Shown here piece after piece: positions 11,726 to 23,421 of a DNA stretch of 64,000 bases. Under the pieces are notes generated by a model. The model was not told the DNA's origin, made no database searches, and saw nothing but the letters and a program-made list of their open reading frames with translations. Both the position numbers and the translations under genes were made by a program. The DNA comes from Cryptomeria japonica (taxonomy: Eukaryota; Streptophyta; Pinopsida; Cupressales; Cupressaceae). Every line of letters starts with the position of its first letter. The stretch's first letter is position 1. The DNA lies in the NCBI RefSeq assembly GCF_030272615.1, contig NC_081409.1, positions 649,668,468 to 649,732,467 of the forward strand. Reading direction: 5' to 3'.

Positions 11726-12109
11726 TCATGGGCTTCTAAGAGGCAACCCATTATTGCCCTATCAATAGCCGAGGTTGAGTATATAGTAGCGAATGCAACA
11801 ACATGTCAAGATATTTGGCTAAGAAGAATCTTAGCAGATTTAAAGGAAGAATAAGAGGATGGAACAACAATCTTTTGTGACAATGTTTCAACGATTGCAT
11901 TGAGCAAAAATCTTGTGTTTCATCGAAGAAGCAAGCACATTGAAATCAAGGATCACTTTATTAGAAGTTTAGTTGATAGTGGTGAAATAAAATTGGAATT
12001 TTGTAGGTTTGAGCAGCAGCCAGCAGACATTTTCATCAAGGCATTGGGCAGACACAGTTTGGTGCGCCTCAGGAGAAATCTAGACGTAATTGATTTGAAT
12101 TTTGATTGA
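11726..12109 (+). pseudogene. Element A RNase H, 3' part resumed after element B
   Basis: Reading resumes as SWASKRQPIIALSIAEVEY after the second TCATG copy, continuing the RNase H interrupted at 4158 (YTNSDWAGSVDDRKSTSG, then VISC/W). FCDNVSTIALSKN and KHIEIKDHFIR are typical copia RNase H blocks, and the C-terminus reads RRNLDVIDLNFD before a TGA at 12107. There is an in-frame stop near 11852. The fit across the insertion shows that B landed in an already formed A element. Confidence 0.92.
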
Positions 12110-12126
12110 TTTTGTTGAATTGAGAC

Positions 12127-12136
12127 AAAGGGGGAG
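12127..12136 (+). other. Element A polypurine tract
   Basis: AAAGGGGGAG lies immediately before the TGTTGAAATT start of the 3' LTR. It is the expected plus-strand primer for reverse transcription. Confidence 0.85.
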
Positions 12137-12857
12137 TGTTGAAATTTATTGTCCTGGCCACTAGACAACCCCCAACGGAGATCTCCCCACCTACCTGTTA
12201 GGAGAGAGCTACAAGAGATTAGCCTGGAGAAGATTTGGTTGGGATCTCCATCCCAACAGCCCCTGATGAGAACTACAAATTGGGCGTGGAAATTAATTTG
12301 GTAGGTAAGTTTTTGAATTTGGAATTTGGGGGGAATTTGGAATGGACAAAAAGGAGACAAAAGGGAGAACATTCTCCAATCAGTAAGTGAAGCATAGAGA
12401 GAAGTGCAAATCAGTAGATCACAGAGAAGAAGTGTGGCTCCAAAGTGAGTGCAAAGAATAGCAACAGCAGCAGCCTGTGTGCTTGTGTGATTGTTTTGTC
12501 AGCTGAGCAAGATAGCTCCTGACTGTATGGTGTGTCAGTTGAGCAATGATTGCTCCTGACTGTGTGCAGATCCAAGTGAGCATTGTAGTGAGCTTAGAGA
12601 AGCTCCATTTTGTGTAGAACAGAGCAGCTCCTGATCGCTACCTGTAGGATTAGGGAACTGTAGTTAGTGTTTACAGTTTGTTTTGTATTTTGTAAATTAT
12701 TTCCAGTTTAATAGAAAGCAAGAAAGCTTGCATGTCTCCCTGCGTTTTATTGATTTTAATCCTGTGGGTGTGTTCCCAGCTATTTAGGAATTGAGACAGC
12801 AGTCTCTGTGTGCATTGTTTGAGTCAGCCGAACTTGAGAGAACCTGATCTCTCCGCA
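12137..12857 (+). repeat. Element A 3' LTR
   Basis: Starts TGTTGAAATT after the polypurine tract and ends TCTCCGCA. Its last third matches 1-239. The element's target duplication cannot be tested because its 5' flank is outside the window. Confidence 0.9.
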
Positions 12858-13606
12858 TTTACTTTGCAAATGGCTGATGATCTGATTGTCCTGCAACAGT
12901 GGAAAATGCAAATCTGATGAAAAAGGTAAAAGACTGTTCCAACTATATCCTCTTTGTCATCATAATGTTTCTTTTGCTTTTGATCTCAAGGAATTTCTAA
13001 ATCTGATACAAATTTGAGTGATACAAGATTGCCCTTACACCACTATAAGCTCTTACATCGTTTCTCTTCTTACTAGTACTACACTTACCACCTGTTAGTT
13101 GGATTTATGTTTACTGTTTATCAGATTCTCCTTTTATTTATTCGTTCTTTGTTTAGACTTAATCTACCTAAGCTCTTAAAATGTGTCTCTCTACTACCCA
13201 CTTTGATTTTCTTTGATTTTTAATACTATTTCATTCTCTTCTTAATTAATAAAACATACAGTATGCTTTATTGATGAAAAAATTGTAATTGCTAACTGCT
13301 GCAAATTCCTTACTGATCACAACTGCTAATAATCTCATTGTCCCGCAGGAAAAAACACTTACAGTGGAAAGCACTAATCTGGAGAAAAGGGTAAAAGACT
13401 CCTATCCATATCTTCATTGGCATCATGCCTGATGCTTCTTTCGCTTTTGACCACAATGAAATTCTAAACATGATAATGACATCAGCGATATTGACCAGAT
13501 TGAGAAAAGTCGCAGGAAGCACCTTAATATTGACATCATGGAAGGTGTCACCAATGATTTGAAAACTCAACAAGATCCGCCTCAAACTGATCTCAATCTC
13601 GCGTAA
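12858..13606 (+). other. Possible fragment of a host coiled-coil gene (exon-like pieces)
   Basis: Two related stretches, about 12880-12935 and 13335-13395, each have a pyrimidine/CAG boundary, a short segment reading like VENANLMKK or TVESTNLEKR, and then GTAAAAG. They look like duplicated short exons with splice sites. Further on, an open frame from 13460 to a TAA at 13604 reads DISDIDQIEKSRRKHLN, then DLKTQQDPPQTDLNLA, which could be a terminal exon. No family is recognised and no promoter or upstream exon is visible. The similarity between the two stretches is seen directly; the gene interpretation is weak. Confidence 0.25.
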
Positions 13607-14189
13607 TTTTCATTATCATAATTTCTGCTAAGTAATTCCTCTTCATCTCATAGGATAAAATTTAATGAACAGATTGTGTGTGCAGCCTGTCATGAATTCC
13701 AGGGCACTCTATGTTCCATGAGATTTTCTGCAACTTACTTCAGGCGCTGTGAAGCTCCTACTCTATTTAATGAGATCATATATTAGGAAGTCCAAATATT
13801 CCGTTAAAGTTGTTATACTCACATATCTCTCAGTTTTCTGTCTATGCTTATGATTTGTGCTTGAAGTTGAAATTTTAAGAACTTGAAAATAATTCCTAGT
13901 TTCAAATTTCACAGCGTCTTATGGTTTTCTTTCTATGATAGTTTTTCAATAAACAAATCCGTCAGAATTCCTTTCAATTGTTTTTATCCGCTATAAGTTT
14001 TTAGCAGGTGGGTAACGTTTACGCTAATGAAAATGTGAAGGAAAGAAACTGGTTGTGGGCTCTAATGCATGTGCCCAAAAAAAATTGAAAAGAAACTTTA
14101 TGAAGATAATCTGAAGTTGATATTTTGGGCTCTAATACATCTCTGATCAAATCATGTTGCATCAATCCTTGCAATATACCCAATTCTTA
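13607..14189. other. No recognised feature
   Basis: AT-rich sequence with no convincing reading frame. It may include weakly matching downstream parts of the adjacent gypsy pol remnant. Confidence 0.4.
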
Positions 14190-15300
14190 ATTCCTAAATA
14201 ATCAATCTCGTATTTTATCATTGTCTACTAGATTCTAACATCCTCTCCATTGCTCTTTGAAATCTACATCTTTAATAAGTTCCAACCCTGTAACTTCCAA
14301 TCATCTTTGTGATTAATCCACTCGTCCTGCTCAACACATCTTGCTACATTGTTGGACTTACCACTCGTATGCTTCAACAAAATGGGTGACTTTGCAATTC
14401 AGGTGTCTTTGATTCTTGATTGTTGATAAATTAAAGTGCCTAATGATCAATCTACAAAACACACTCCTTTGGTGACAGTAGTGCCTTCAATCCATGCCTA
14501 CACAATGGCATAAAACAACTCCTTATCATATACAGAATACCTATGCCTAGTGTGATTCAACTTTTCACTGAAGTAAACAATTGATCTTACTTCTTAGCTC
14601 CGTATTATTCCAGTTAGCATCACAATCAACCTGAAGCATTTTGTCAAAATCTGGGACTGCCAACAATGATTACTCCATTACCCTACATTTTAGCAACTCA
14701 AAACTCTTGGGAGTAATAGATGATCACTTGAACTACTACTTGTCACCTCTCATGCTTTTTGTGATTGGTGCATGGATATTGCTAAAGTTCCTGGTGAACT
14801 TATAGTAGAAACTTGCCAATTCATGGAAGCTTCTAGCTTCAATCAAGTTTTCAAGTGTCACCCACTCCATAATTTCCTTCACCTTCTCAAGATACATCTT
14901 AGTCCATAGTTGTAAATCACAAATTTCAAATACCCTAACTCCTTCAATCTCTACAAAACTCGGTAGAAATGCCTCAGATGTTCCTCGTTTATGTTAATTA
15001 ATATATCACCTAGATATACAGCACAAACTTCCCAGTGAAAGGCCTCAATACTTCATTCCTGAGCTCAGCGACTGTATTGGGCGAGTTGGTCCACATGGCA
15101 TGATCAAGAATTCATATAGCATTCCTTTGTCTTGAAGGTCCTCTTCCATCCCTTATGTGGTCTAAAGATAGTAGTTCTTCAAAACAATATTTCACTCAAA
15201 CAATCCATTGAATCATCCATACTTAATAACGAAAACCTACAGTTAATCTTATCGACAGCATACTCCATTCACCATTGGTATTTGGGTGGCGAAAGCCATT
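14190..15300 (-). pseudogene. Decayed Ty3/gypsy RT-RNase H fragment
   Basis: Read on the minus strand from 15300 down, gypsy motifs appear in order in shifting frames: DDSMDCLS; GWKRTFKTKE; CAVYLGDILI (the YLDD box with its first Asp changed to Gly); HLRHFYRVL; RLKELGYLKF; ASFYYKFTRNFSNIHAPIT; SFELLKCRVME; VPDFDKMLQVDCDAN; YFSEKLNHTRHRYSVYDKEL; DH-AL-FINNQESK; and GLELIKDVDFKEQW. This is the order of plant gypsy RT, RNase H and linker. Stops and frameshifts are frequent, so it is an old remnant. No LTR of this element was identified next to it. Confidence 0.8.
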
Positions 15301-15799
15301 CATATAAATTTTTGTATATAGTGTTTTTAAAAAGCCCTCTCTTTTTACTGCTCTAGAAACCTGTTGTATTGAGAAAGTTTTATTTCAAAATATAACATAT
15401 ACAGAGAATAGACCAAATTTTCATTAAAAAAAATGCCTTTGAAAGTGTTTAGGGGTAATTCCATTCTAAAGGCCTTTGAAAAATGCATATTTAAAAAAAA
15501 GAGAAAAACTAAATTTTCTCATGCAAAAATTCCCACTGAATGCTTCTATATGTCTATTAGAATAACTTTCTCCTCTAAGAAAAAATGCCTCTTATTATAC
15601 TAATATTTTTAATAAATGATTCTATGTTTCTCCAATTTATCCTCTAGTGAATCACTTGCCTTATTGAGTAAACTATCCTACATATACCACTTGATGCAGA
15701 GGAGTTTGTTGTTTCTTTCATATTTTAACAAAGTCATCATTGCTTTGATATTTGTTCCTTGGAGTAGTACACATTTATTTATTCATTGTGAAGATGTTT
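15301..15799. other. No recognised feature
   Basis: AT-rich DNA between two gypsy remnants. Short open frames have no recognisable motif. Confidence 0.4.
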
Positions 15800-16330
15800 A
15801 GCAACAACAGAGGTTTCCAACAATGGTGGAAAATATGGATGCTACAAATCTATTTAGAACTAGTTGTAATACAAGATAATCTGCTATATTAAACTCAAAA
15901 GTATTCTTATGAATCTTTTTAAAGATGGTGTAGGGTCCATATTGAAAGGGTAAAAGTTTCATATGTGGCTCTTGAAGGCTCTTTTTTAAAGATGGATATA
16001 AACCTTATCACTAGCCTAAAATTGGTGAGGCATGTGATGGTGATGATTCATTTCCATGTTCTTTTAGCTAGTATGTTGTAATATCTCATTGATCCACTAC
16101 TCAATAAGGTGAATCTTCTCAACAAACCTATATAGTTTACCCACTTCCAATTGATCCTATGGTGATGTTTCATTTGACATGGTAGGAACTATTGTATCAA
16201 CATGCGATAATGCTTAGTAACCAATAAAAATTTGAATGGACTATGCCTTATAGAGCTAAACAATGTATAGTTGTAGCTATGTTGATGTAGGGCTTCCAAA
16301 TATTTATCCCACATGTGAGGATTCATTAAA
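15800..16330 (-). pseudogene. Decayed Ty3/gypsy integrase C-terminal fragment
   Basis: On the minus strand from about 16325 down, the frame reads MWDKYLEALHQHSYNYTLFS and HSPFKFLL, then DKVYIHL and MKLLPFQYGPYTIFKKI, with FEFNIADYLVL following. These match the gypsy integrase core end and the GPY/F module (usual form GPY-I--K---NAFEL). Because integrase lies on the RT-upstream side here, it cannot be the normal continuation of the fragment at 14190-15300 and is probably from another insertion. Heavily decayed. Confidence 0.75.
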
Positions 16331-16901
16331 TGATATATTTGTAAAATGTGAATTAACATTCAAATAATAATTGTATTGATTTGTTAATGAATTGGAGTTT
16401 ACTACAATATCACCATATATTGTTGCTATAGTTTTTGCTACTACTTTTTGTGGATTCTATACAAGTGTTTAATGACAAGTCAATTTAGATTCGAAAGCAA
16501 ATATTTGGATGATCATTGTTGAATGATGTTCTTATTACTATTTATTTTAAGAACCACTAATGTTTGATCAATAGTTATTTGATTATTTGGGCATGCGAAT
16601 CTCCTATTCCATTGTAGTATTATTATCTATCGCATAACATTTGAGGAAGGACATTTGAGAATACAAAGTGATTGCATCAAGTGTAAGGAATTAAATTTAC
16701 TAGTATTTGATTATGGAGTTTTTTATTATTTTAATCTTTGTAGTCATCAAACAATCACATCGCTCTACATCATCATTATTGGTCATTGCAAGCTTATATG
16801 AGTTGTATTTATTAATATGAATTGAAATATACAGTTGGAGTAGGTATTGTAAATGATTTGAAGAATAAGTGTATTGATTATAGTTATATGCAGATTATAA
16901 G
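16331..16901. other. No recognised feature
   Basis: AT-rich sequence with no supported reading frame, ending at the left LTR of element L. Confidence 0.4.
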
Positions 16902-17227
16902 TGTTAGAGTAATCTTTTATTAGCTAATAATTATTTGTTTAATTATTAGTCTATTATACTCTATGCTTAAGCTAAACTTAGGAATCTTATAATTCTTTAA
17001 GATTTTCACCTTTAGGATTTCGAGTATCCTCTTATAAGGATTCTCTTTTTGTATTTTCATAACAACTGTAATTATTGAATTGCATTCTTGTTGCAAAATC
17101 AAAATGACTCCTCTTTTCTGGATCTCTGAATTCTTGCCTCCATAGCTATTTTGCTTCTCTCTTTTTGTGACAGGTTTGCCTGCAGGTGATCTTTGGGAGC
17201 TGTAGAGTTGATTTTTCCTCAACTCCA
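16902..17227 (+). repeat. Element L 5' LTR
   Basis: TGTTAGAGTAATC...CTCCA. The last 25 bases form a GAGTTGA / TCAACTC hairpin. Aligns closely with 18867-19177. Confidence 0.85.
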
Positions 17228-17230
17228 ATA

Positions 17231-17242
17231 TGGTAGCAGAGC
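17231..17242 (+). other. Element L primer binding site
   Basis: TGGTAGCAGAGC, one mismatch from TGGTATCAGAGC, three bases after the inferred LTR end. Confidence 0.7.
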
Positions 17243-17589
17243 TCCAGATCTGCATGCCCCTTTTCTCTTCATGAGAGTTTTTGGGCCTTGTTCTTGAGAA
17301 TTATGTATACGAAGGTTTGTGTAGTTGTTTTCTTTTTCATTTCTGGGGGTAGCTGATTGTTTGGTACATTTTGGTGCCAAAAAAACCTCATGGTTCGATT
17401 TAGGAGGCCGATTCCATGAATTTTGATATATAATTCAATCTATTTCGGTGACAAGGGCATCTGGGCCATGATTTTTCATTGGCATGTTTTACGAAGTACA
17501 AAAATCTATAAGGTTGTACTTGCAAATGCGTCAAAAAATTTCCTTCAAAAAAGAAATAAAAATTTGTTAACCCTCTTTATGCCCTAAAA

Positions 17590-17870
17590 GAGGGTTTTTT
17601 TTTCTTTTGGCCATAACTTGGTCATACAAAGGTGTTTTTCGACAAATCTTATGTCGCTGGAAAGCTCTTTCCGAACTCTATCCATATTTGGAGGTTTGAA
17701 TTTTTGATTTAGTTTTTTTGATGGTGTTTTTTTTTCTGTCAAGACCAGAGGTTCATTTTTGTACTCCGGGAGACATGACTTGAGCATCCGAACTTCATTT
17801 TTTGAAAACTTTATATCGTTGGAAAAATTGTTCTATGTTTTTTCCATTCATATGAGTTTTTTTTCCAAAT
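17590..17870 (+). repeat. Diverged internal duplication in element L
   Basis: A block near 17612-17700 (CATAACTTGGTCATAC ... TGTCGCTGGAAAG ... CCATATTTGGAGGTTT) is repeated in diverged form near 17773-17862 (CATGACTTGAGCATCC ... TATCGTTGGAAAA ... CCATTCATATGAGTTT). Spacing is about 160 bp. Confidence 0.5.
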
Positions 17871-18866
17871 TTTGCTCCAGGTATATTTTATTTAGTTTTT
17901 TGTTTTTCAGCACTCTGGTGAACATCTTGGATGTTTCAGGTCCTAGGATCTCTTTCTTTGAGTAGGATGTCTCATCTTCGGTTGTTCTTTCTGTTTTCAG
18001 TCTTCTGTCTCTTCTGATCATTGTAGTATTTTATTTATGCAAACACATTGAGATAAAGTGCATCATGCATTGTATACTTGGGATCTTGCACATCTTATGT
18101 CTTACTATAATGCACTACTTATAAAGTGTCATGGGGGGGTTGATGTTTGTCCTTTATTTGTCATCTACCTTTGTCAAGTGAGTGTTCCTTCCATGACATT
18201 ATCCTCATGATGTGTGTCAAGTGAGTGTTCTTTCCATGACACTATGTACTTTCTCTGCACCTTCGATATTCCTAATTCTTCGTCATGTAGTTCTTGTTGG
18301 TCATTCTTTTCAGTGTATCTGTCCCTCTCTCTTTTCAACATTATGAGGAGGTTTGTCTTGTTCTAATTATTCCTTGGTTCGATTGATCAACTTTTTAGGC
18401 TTTGTTGTTTTATGTCATCTGTATCTTTGAGTTCAGTTGTTTGCCTTTGTTTGTCATCTGATTTGAGTGGTGTCATTTGACGGAACTCATGCAGATTATA
18501 GTCTTCTCTACCTGGTCATGTTCTATTTCAGTGGAGGTTCTTCAGATCTACAATTACTCTTCAATAATGTTTGCAGCTATTTCATGCTTCAATGGTGGTC
18601 TTCATGCTTTTTTTTGTTCCTATCTTCTGGAACACTCTTGTTTGGAGGCTCCTTAGTCCTTCACTTGAGATTTCATATCTTCTTGGAGATGAGTTTTGTT
18701 CCCATGGGGTTTTCTCTTTTATCTCCACTTTACAAAGATTTTATTGTACTTGGGTACCTCATCAGACCTAGTTGTTGGGACCCATTGTTGCTTTCATGCA
18801 TTTTTTACATGTTTTTTTAGTCCTTAGTTATTTTTTATCTACTCCCTAAGTTCACCTTAAGGGGGG

Positions 18867-19177
18867 TGTTAGAGTAATCTTTTATTAGCTAATAATTATT
18901 TATTTAATTATTAGTCTATTATACTCTATGCTTAAGCTAAACTTAGGAGTCTTATAATTCTTTAGGGTTTTCACCTTTAGGATTTTGAGTATCCTCTTAT
19001 AAGGATTATCTCTTTGTATTTTCATAACAATTGTAATTATTAAATTGCATTCTTGTTGCACAGTCAATATGACTCCTCTTTTTCGGATCTCTAAATTCTG
19101 GTCTCCATAGCTATTTTGCTTCTCTCTTTTTTTGACAAGTTTGCATGCAAGTGATGTTTGGGAGCTGTAGAGTTGAT
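18867..19177 (+). repeat. Element L 3' LTR (3' end truncated)
   Basis: Starts TGTTAGAGTAATC after a purine tract at 18859-18866. The match to the left LTR stops after GAGTTGAT, at the base of the terminal hairpin. Confidence 0.85.
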
Positions 19178-21514
19178 CTAATAAAGGTTTTAAATGGATA
19201 ATTATTTATACTTTGTAATTTTAAAATTTAATTTAATTGTGAAGTAAATTCCATTTATATTTCTCTTGAAAAAAATATAATCAAAGTAATTAATTTTATA
19301 TGTCTGCGGTTATTCATGAAATCATAATTTGCACTTTTCACAACCAATGTTATTGTTAGACTCAATTATTTGTTTGTTTGCAAATATTTTGGGTTCAGTC
19401 ACTTGAAAAATAAAAACAAAATAAAATATTTAAAATATTCACACATAAGTTAAAAAATTGGATGGATCCTAATCTAATCCTCAAGGGTTCATTTGGGATT
19501 ACCCTAATACCTCTTTTGAAAATAAAAGGCCTTATATTTTATATGTGAAAGGCAGATATAATTCATCCTCTCGTCTTATATGATATATATAAATATACTT
19601 TTAAATGATAAATATTCACTAATCTTTTCTTCCAATTTAGTTCAATTAGAATAGTATGATATCAAACACATTCCAAACAAGTCTTGGTTAAATGTTATTA
19701 TTACTATATGATTTTGAAAAAAGTTGCATAGGGACAATATTATTCTAGCATCAATTGTTCACAAAATGGTACCTCAAGTATTAATCATATAGAAACAATA
19801 GGTGCAAATGAGGGTTATCTTGAGAAAACATTACCTATTCATAGGGTGATTAGTTAATACCCATATCATAGGTACTATGATGACTAATTTAGGCATATAT
19901 CACATATACATAGTCTAAATAATTAGCACTCCAATCAAATATACATAATGTAATATATAGTCCATGCATCACATATTCATAGTGTTACTAAGACAAGAAC
20001 CAAACACATACACAAATGTGAATAAATTAATTAGAAATATGTATAGTTGTGAAATAGAAAAGGATAAGTAGTTGCAACCTTATTGTTTGAGTAATTAAGA
20101 CACTTTATCTAGTTATTTATCAAGGCAAATAACTCAATATGGATGTACACACTCATATCAAGATTCTAACTCAACCTCTAAAGCATATCCAAACTAAAAA
20201 ATATGATCCAAATAAGATAAATTAACCGAGTTGTCCAAAGACCAACACAATTAAACATGCCAAAACATAGACCAACATAATTTCACTTGATGATCAAACA
20301 AATACTTGAGATTTGAACTAGAATATTGCATGAACCATATGAACATCCTCCAAGTAGAAACACATCAAACAACATAGTGGAGAAATGCAAAGCAATCTCA
20401 AGACTAGTACTGATAGATACCCCCATTGTTAGCAAATTACATCAATCAATCTCCACCATCTATGAAATTGAGGACCTAACAACATGATAGTGCAACATCT
20501 ATAGAACATGGACATTATGTCCCAAACCACAAACCACAATCTTCAAAAATCGAAGGAATCTAGAGCATTCTTCCATAAGGACCTTGAATACATTTTCCTA
20601 CATATTACAACTTCCATTATTGTTACCTTCCAGAAACACCTTATACTTACTCAACGCTATCACTAGACAACATAAAAAATCTGAATACTCATTTCCAAAC
20701 CATATATTACATCCCCACAATTGAAAAAATCTAACTTCCTCTTCATACACTCTGACATTAGTGACAATACTACATAAGTTTGACATTAATGACAACACAA
20801 CTCAAGTTTCCAACTTATTTTCATTTCAATCTCTTAGGTTTGCATTCAAACGTTCTTAAAATTAAAAATACCAAAAACATAGAGATGCATTTTCATCGTT
20901 AAAATTAAGAAATCCAAAAAATATAGAGTTTGATTGTCATTTCCTTAATTGAATTTTCATCCTTAAATTCAAAAATTTCAGAAACATAGTATAGTTTACT
21001 TGCATTACCATAGGCCCATAGTATCTAGTATAACTTGAACTTTAGGATCATCTTTTGCATCCATTAGCATAGCTCTAGGAAAATCTCAAAGTCTTATATG
21101 GTCAGCATACAATCACGAGCCAAAAAGATAATGGAATGAACTTTTTATTCCAATGATAATCCTACAAACACCATGAAATTTGGGTCATCTTCAAGTTCAT
21201 ACCAAGAATCTTGAAGTGAAGCCTTATTTCCTCCCACTAATGATGAATTCTCTTTATAAAATATTCAGAAAGGTATTGAACCCAGGAAGAAATTGATGAC
21301 AAATCACAAGATTCCCATGTGCTTGTAGTCATCAATGCATTGTTATCTATAGATCCAAATAGATATCTTATACTGCTTATGAAAAATAAATCAAAACTTC
21401 TAGATAGCTTTGATGTCTCCATGGTTAAATAACCTGATGTCAATACCACATTTTAAAACCTAGGAACTTCCCACATACAACCCTCATCTCAAAAATTAAT
21501 GTTAATTATTCTAT
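19178..21514. other. No recognised feature
   Basis: AT-rich intergenic DNA with scattered short open frames on both strands, none with a recognisable motif or domain. Confidence 0.4.
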
Positions 21515-21986
21515 TTGTTAACACTTCTCATGATTTTACTCATGTTAACATGTTTGTGCCACCCACATGACTTACAATTCAACAAATCACTCTTCACCAT
21601 GCAATCATTGGACCAAACTCACATTATCCCAACTCAAAATAACATTCTCCTAAACAAAAACAACCAAAACTCAACTAACATACCACCTCCCGCACCACAA
21701 GTAAACAACAGTAACACATTTCACTATAGCTTACAAACCAACACACCTCTAAATTAACAACTCGTCTATCACAACATGAATCCTTTTATGGATTCTAATC
21801 AAAACCTTGTCTCTCATCTTCCACATAACACTCATGCCCAATTGTCTACCGCAAGGATCCTATCATAACAAGTCCAAAGTCTACAACAACAAATAGCAAA
21901 CACGCAAGTTAGTGGACTTAAGAAAACGCACACAATGGAGGACTTGTGTCATATCCTTTCGATAAGACACTATATATACCACCCTT
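21515..21986 (+). pseudogene. Decayed gypsy gag-like N-terminal ORF, cut by element F
   Basis: One frame reads from 21515 to about 21960 with two stops (21755 and near 21872). It is rich in Asn, Gln and Pro (for example NNQNSTNIPPPAPQVNNSN) and leads to QVQSLQQQIANTQVSGLKK. A +1 shift then gives PFDKTLYIPPF, resembling the PYPFD-T-------PPF region at the start of plant gypsy Gag. Element F interrupts it at 21986. The family call rests on composition and these short motifs only. Confidence 0.45.
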
Positions 21987-23140
21987 TGTTGGAATCAATG
22001 AACATGGAGAGGGGAGCTGAACCAGTATTTTGGTAATTATAAATTTGTTAATCTAATTCTTAATCAACTGGATGCATAAATAAGAAATTGAATGCAGAAA
22101 CACAAAGCAATCAAGCATATAACCATAACACCAATATTTTTATGTTGAAACTCGAAAAGGGAAAGGCCATGGTGGTATTTGAACCCACAATATTATTCCA
22201 CTATGGCTAGTAGAAAAACAATATTACAAAAGAAGAATGCACTTGTATTTAGGCACATTGCCTAGAGCTCATTGCTCAGTTACAAAAATAGGGCTACAAC
22301 CCCGGAGGAAGACTCACTACCTTACAGGCTAATAGAGAATGATTACAATGATTAATGAACTAAATAAAAGCATCTGACCATGCAAAATAACAATTTTGGT
22401 TAGGCACAAAGTGATCCGCTACATTGTTTTGCTAAACTGCTATGTTCTACTCTACTTTGCTTACTGAATCAACATAATTTAGGATGTGCACATGAAATGA
22501 TGCTCAATCATCCCACACATCATATCCACACCCAAATGCATTAACCAAGTCAATCTTATATATTTGCACTAGCAAAATTGATCTTCCACAAGTTGGCTTC
22601 GCAAAATGTCAAAATATGAAATGTGTAATGCTACAAGTTGGCTTAGATCTTCACAAAACATATTCCGGATCCAACACACACAATAACATGCTTCCCAAAA
22701 GTTGGTCCAATCACTTTTAACTTTCCAATAACCACTAGAATCAACTCAAGGAATCTGGTCCACATGTTACACAACAAAAAGTGAAGATAACCCTATTTTG
22801 CTGCTCAACCAGATACCAAACCTTCTAACATGCCAAAGAATCATCACCGAAGGATAATATTGCATGATACTCTACTTCTCATACCCAATCAACATAACTC
22901 AATTCATTGGAACCAAAAGAACACCACCAAAATAAGAAATGCCCACAAAACTGTACACTAAGCTTCACCGGGTAGACTTGATACCAAAAAACTTACTCAA
23001 TACATTCGGTTAACCAAAACTCCATACTGGATAAGATCAATAGGCTAAGTTGCCATCAATGACAACTCCTAAGAATCTACATGCATGAGATATAACCAAT
23101 CTTCCCTAGAGCATCACCAGAACAACATCAAATTCCAACA
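21987..23140 (-). repeat. Element F 3' LTR
   Basis: On the minus strand it begins TGTTGGAATTTGATG and ends TTGATTCCAACA. It carries the GTGGGTTCAAATACCACCATGG block and the C-rich CAGCTCCCCTCTCC stretch near its end, as in other LTRs here. Confidence 0.85.
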
Positions 23141-23141
23141 A

Positions 23142-23152
23142 TCTCCCCCTTT
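23142..23152 (-). other. Element F polypurine tract and boundary inverted repeat
   Basis: AAAGGGGGAGA on the minus strand. Flanking AATGCCAA (23151-23158) faces TTGGAATT (23131-23138) inside the LTR, pairing at seven of eight positions. A second tract (AAAGGGGGAGAG) lies near 23300. Confidence 0.8.
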
Positions 23153-23421
23153 GGCATTGATGGCAACACTATGAAAAATGATAAGTACTCCCAAAAACTG
23201 CAAGCGATCCAACAATCTGAAATATGTACACTCAAGTGTTTCCATCTAACTCACCCTAAGAATAAGTATCATTTCTCACTGCTCTATCCAACTCTCTCCC
23301 CCTTTGACATCAATGGCAAAGGGTAGGAACCCGCCAAAACTTATGTACAAAAAAATGTAATAATTTACATGAATTTAAAAATGTCTGTGTATGTAACCTT
23401 CAAGAATTGCAGTTACCCATT

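Larger units (their letters stand above)
1..12857 (+). mobile_element. Element A: Ty1/copia LTR retrotransposon, decayed, split by B
   Basis: The element runs from a partial 5' LTR at the window edge, through a primer site, gag, protease, integrase, RT and RNase H, to a polypurine tract and a 721-bp 3' LTR. The two LTR copies align over 1-239 and the end of 12137-12857, with scattered substitutions and small indels. Element B sits inside its RNase H region. Domain order (integrase before RT) is Ty1/copia. It lacks the boundary inverted repeat seen in B, D, E, F, H and J, and its RT motifs read like a different copia lineage. Confidence 0.93.
16902..19177 (+). mobile_element. Element L: small non-coding LTR retrotransposon
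   Basis: Two ~320-bp direct repeats flank a 1.6-kb T-rich interior that has no gag or pol. A primer site one mismatch from the initiator-tRNA-Met type follows the left LTR, and a GGGGGG-containing purine tract precedes the right LTR. The structure is that of a non-autonomous element of the LARD or large-TRIM kind. No target duplication could be confirmed; the right LTR seems to lack the last ~17 bases. Confidence 0.85.

Noticed and set aside
18467-18820. 117-codon hydrophobic open frame in element L
   Set aside because: Phe/Leu/Ser-rich product of T-rich DNA; no domain, and the interior otherwise shows no coding signal.
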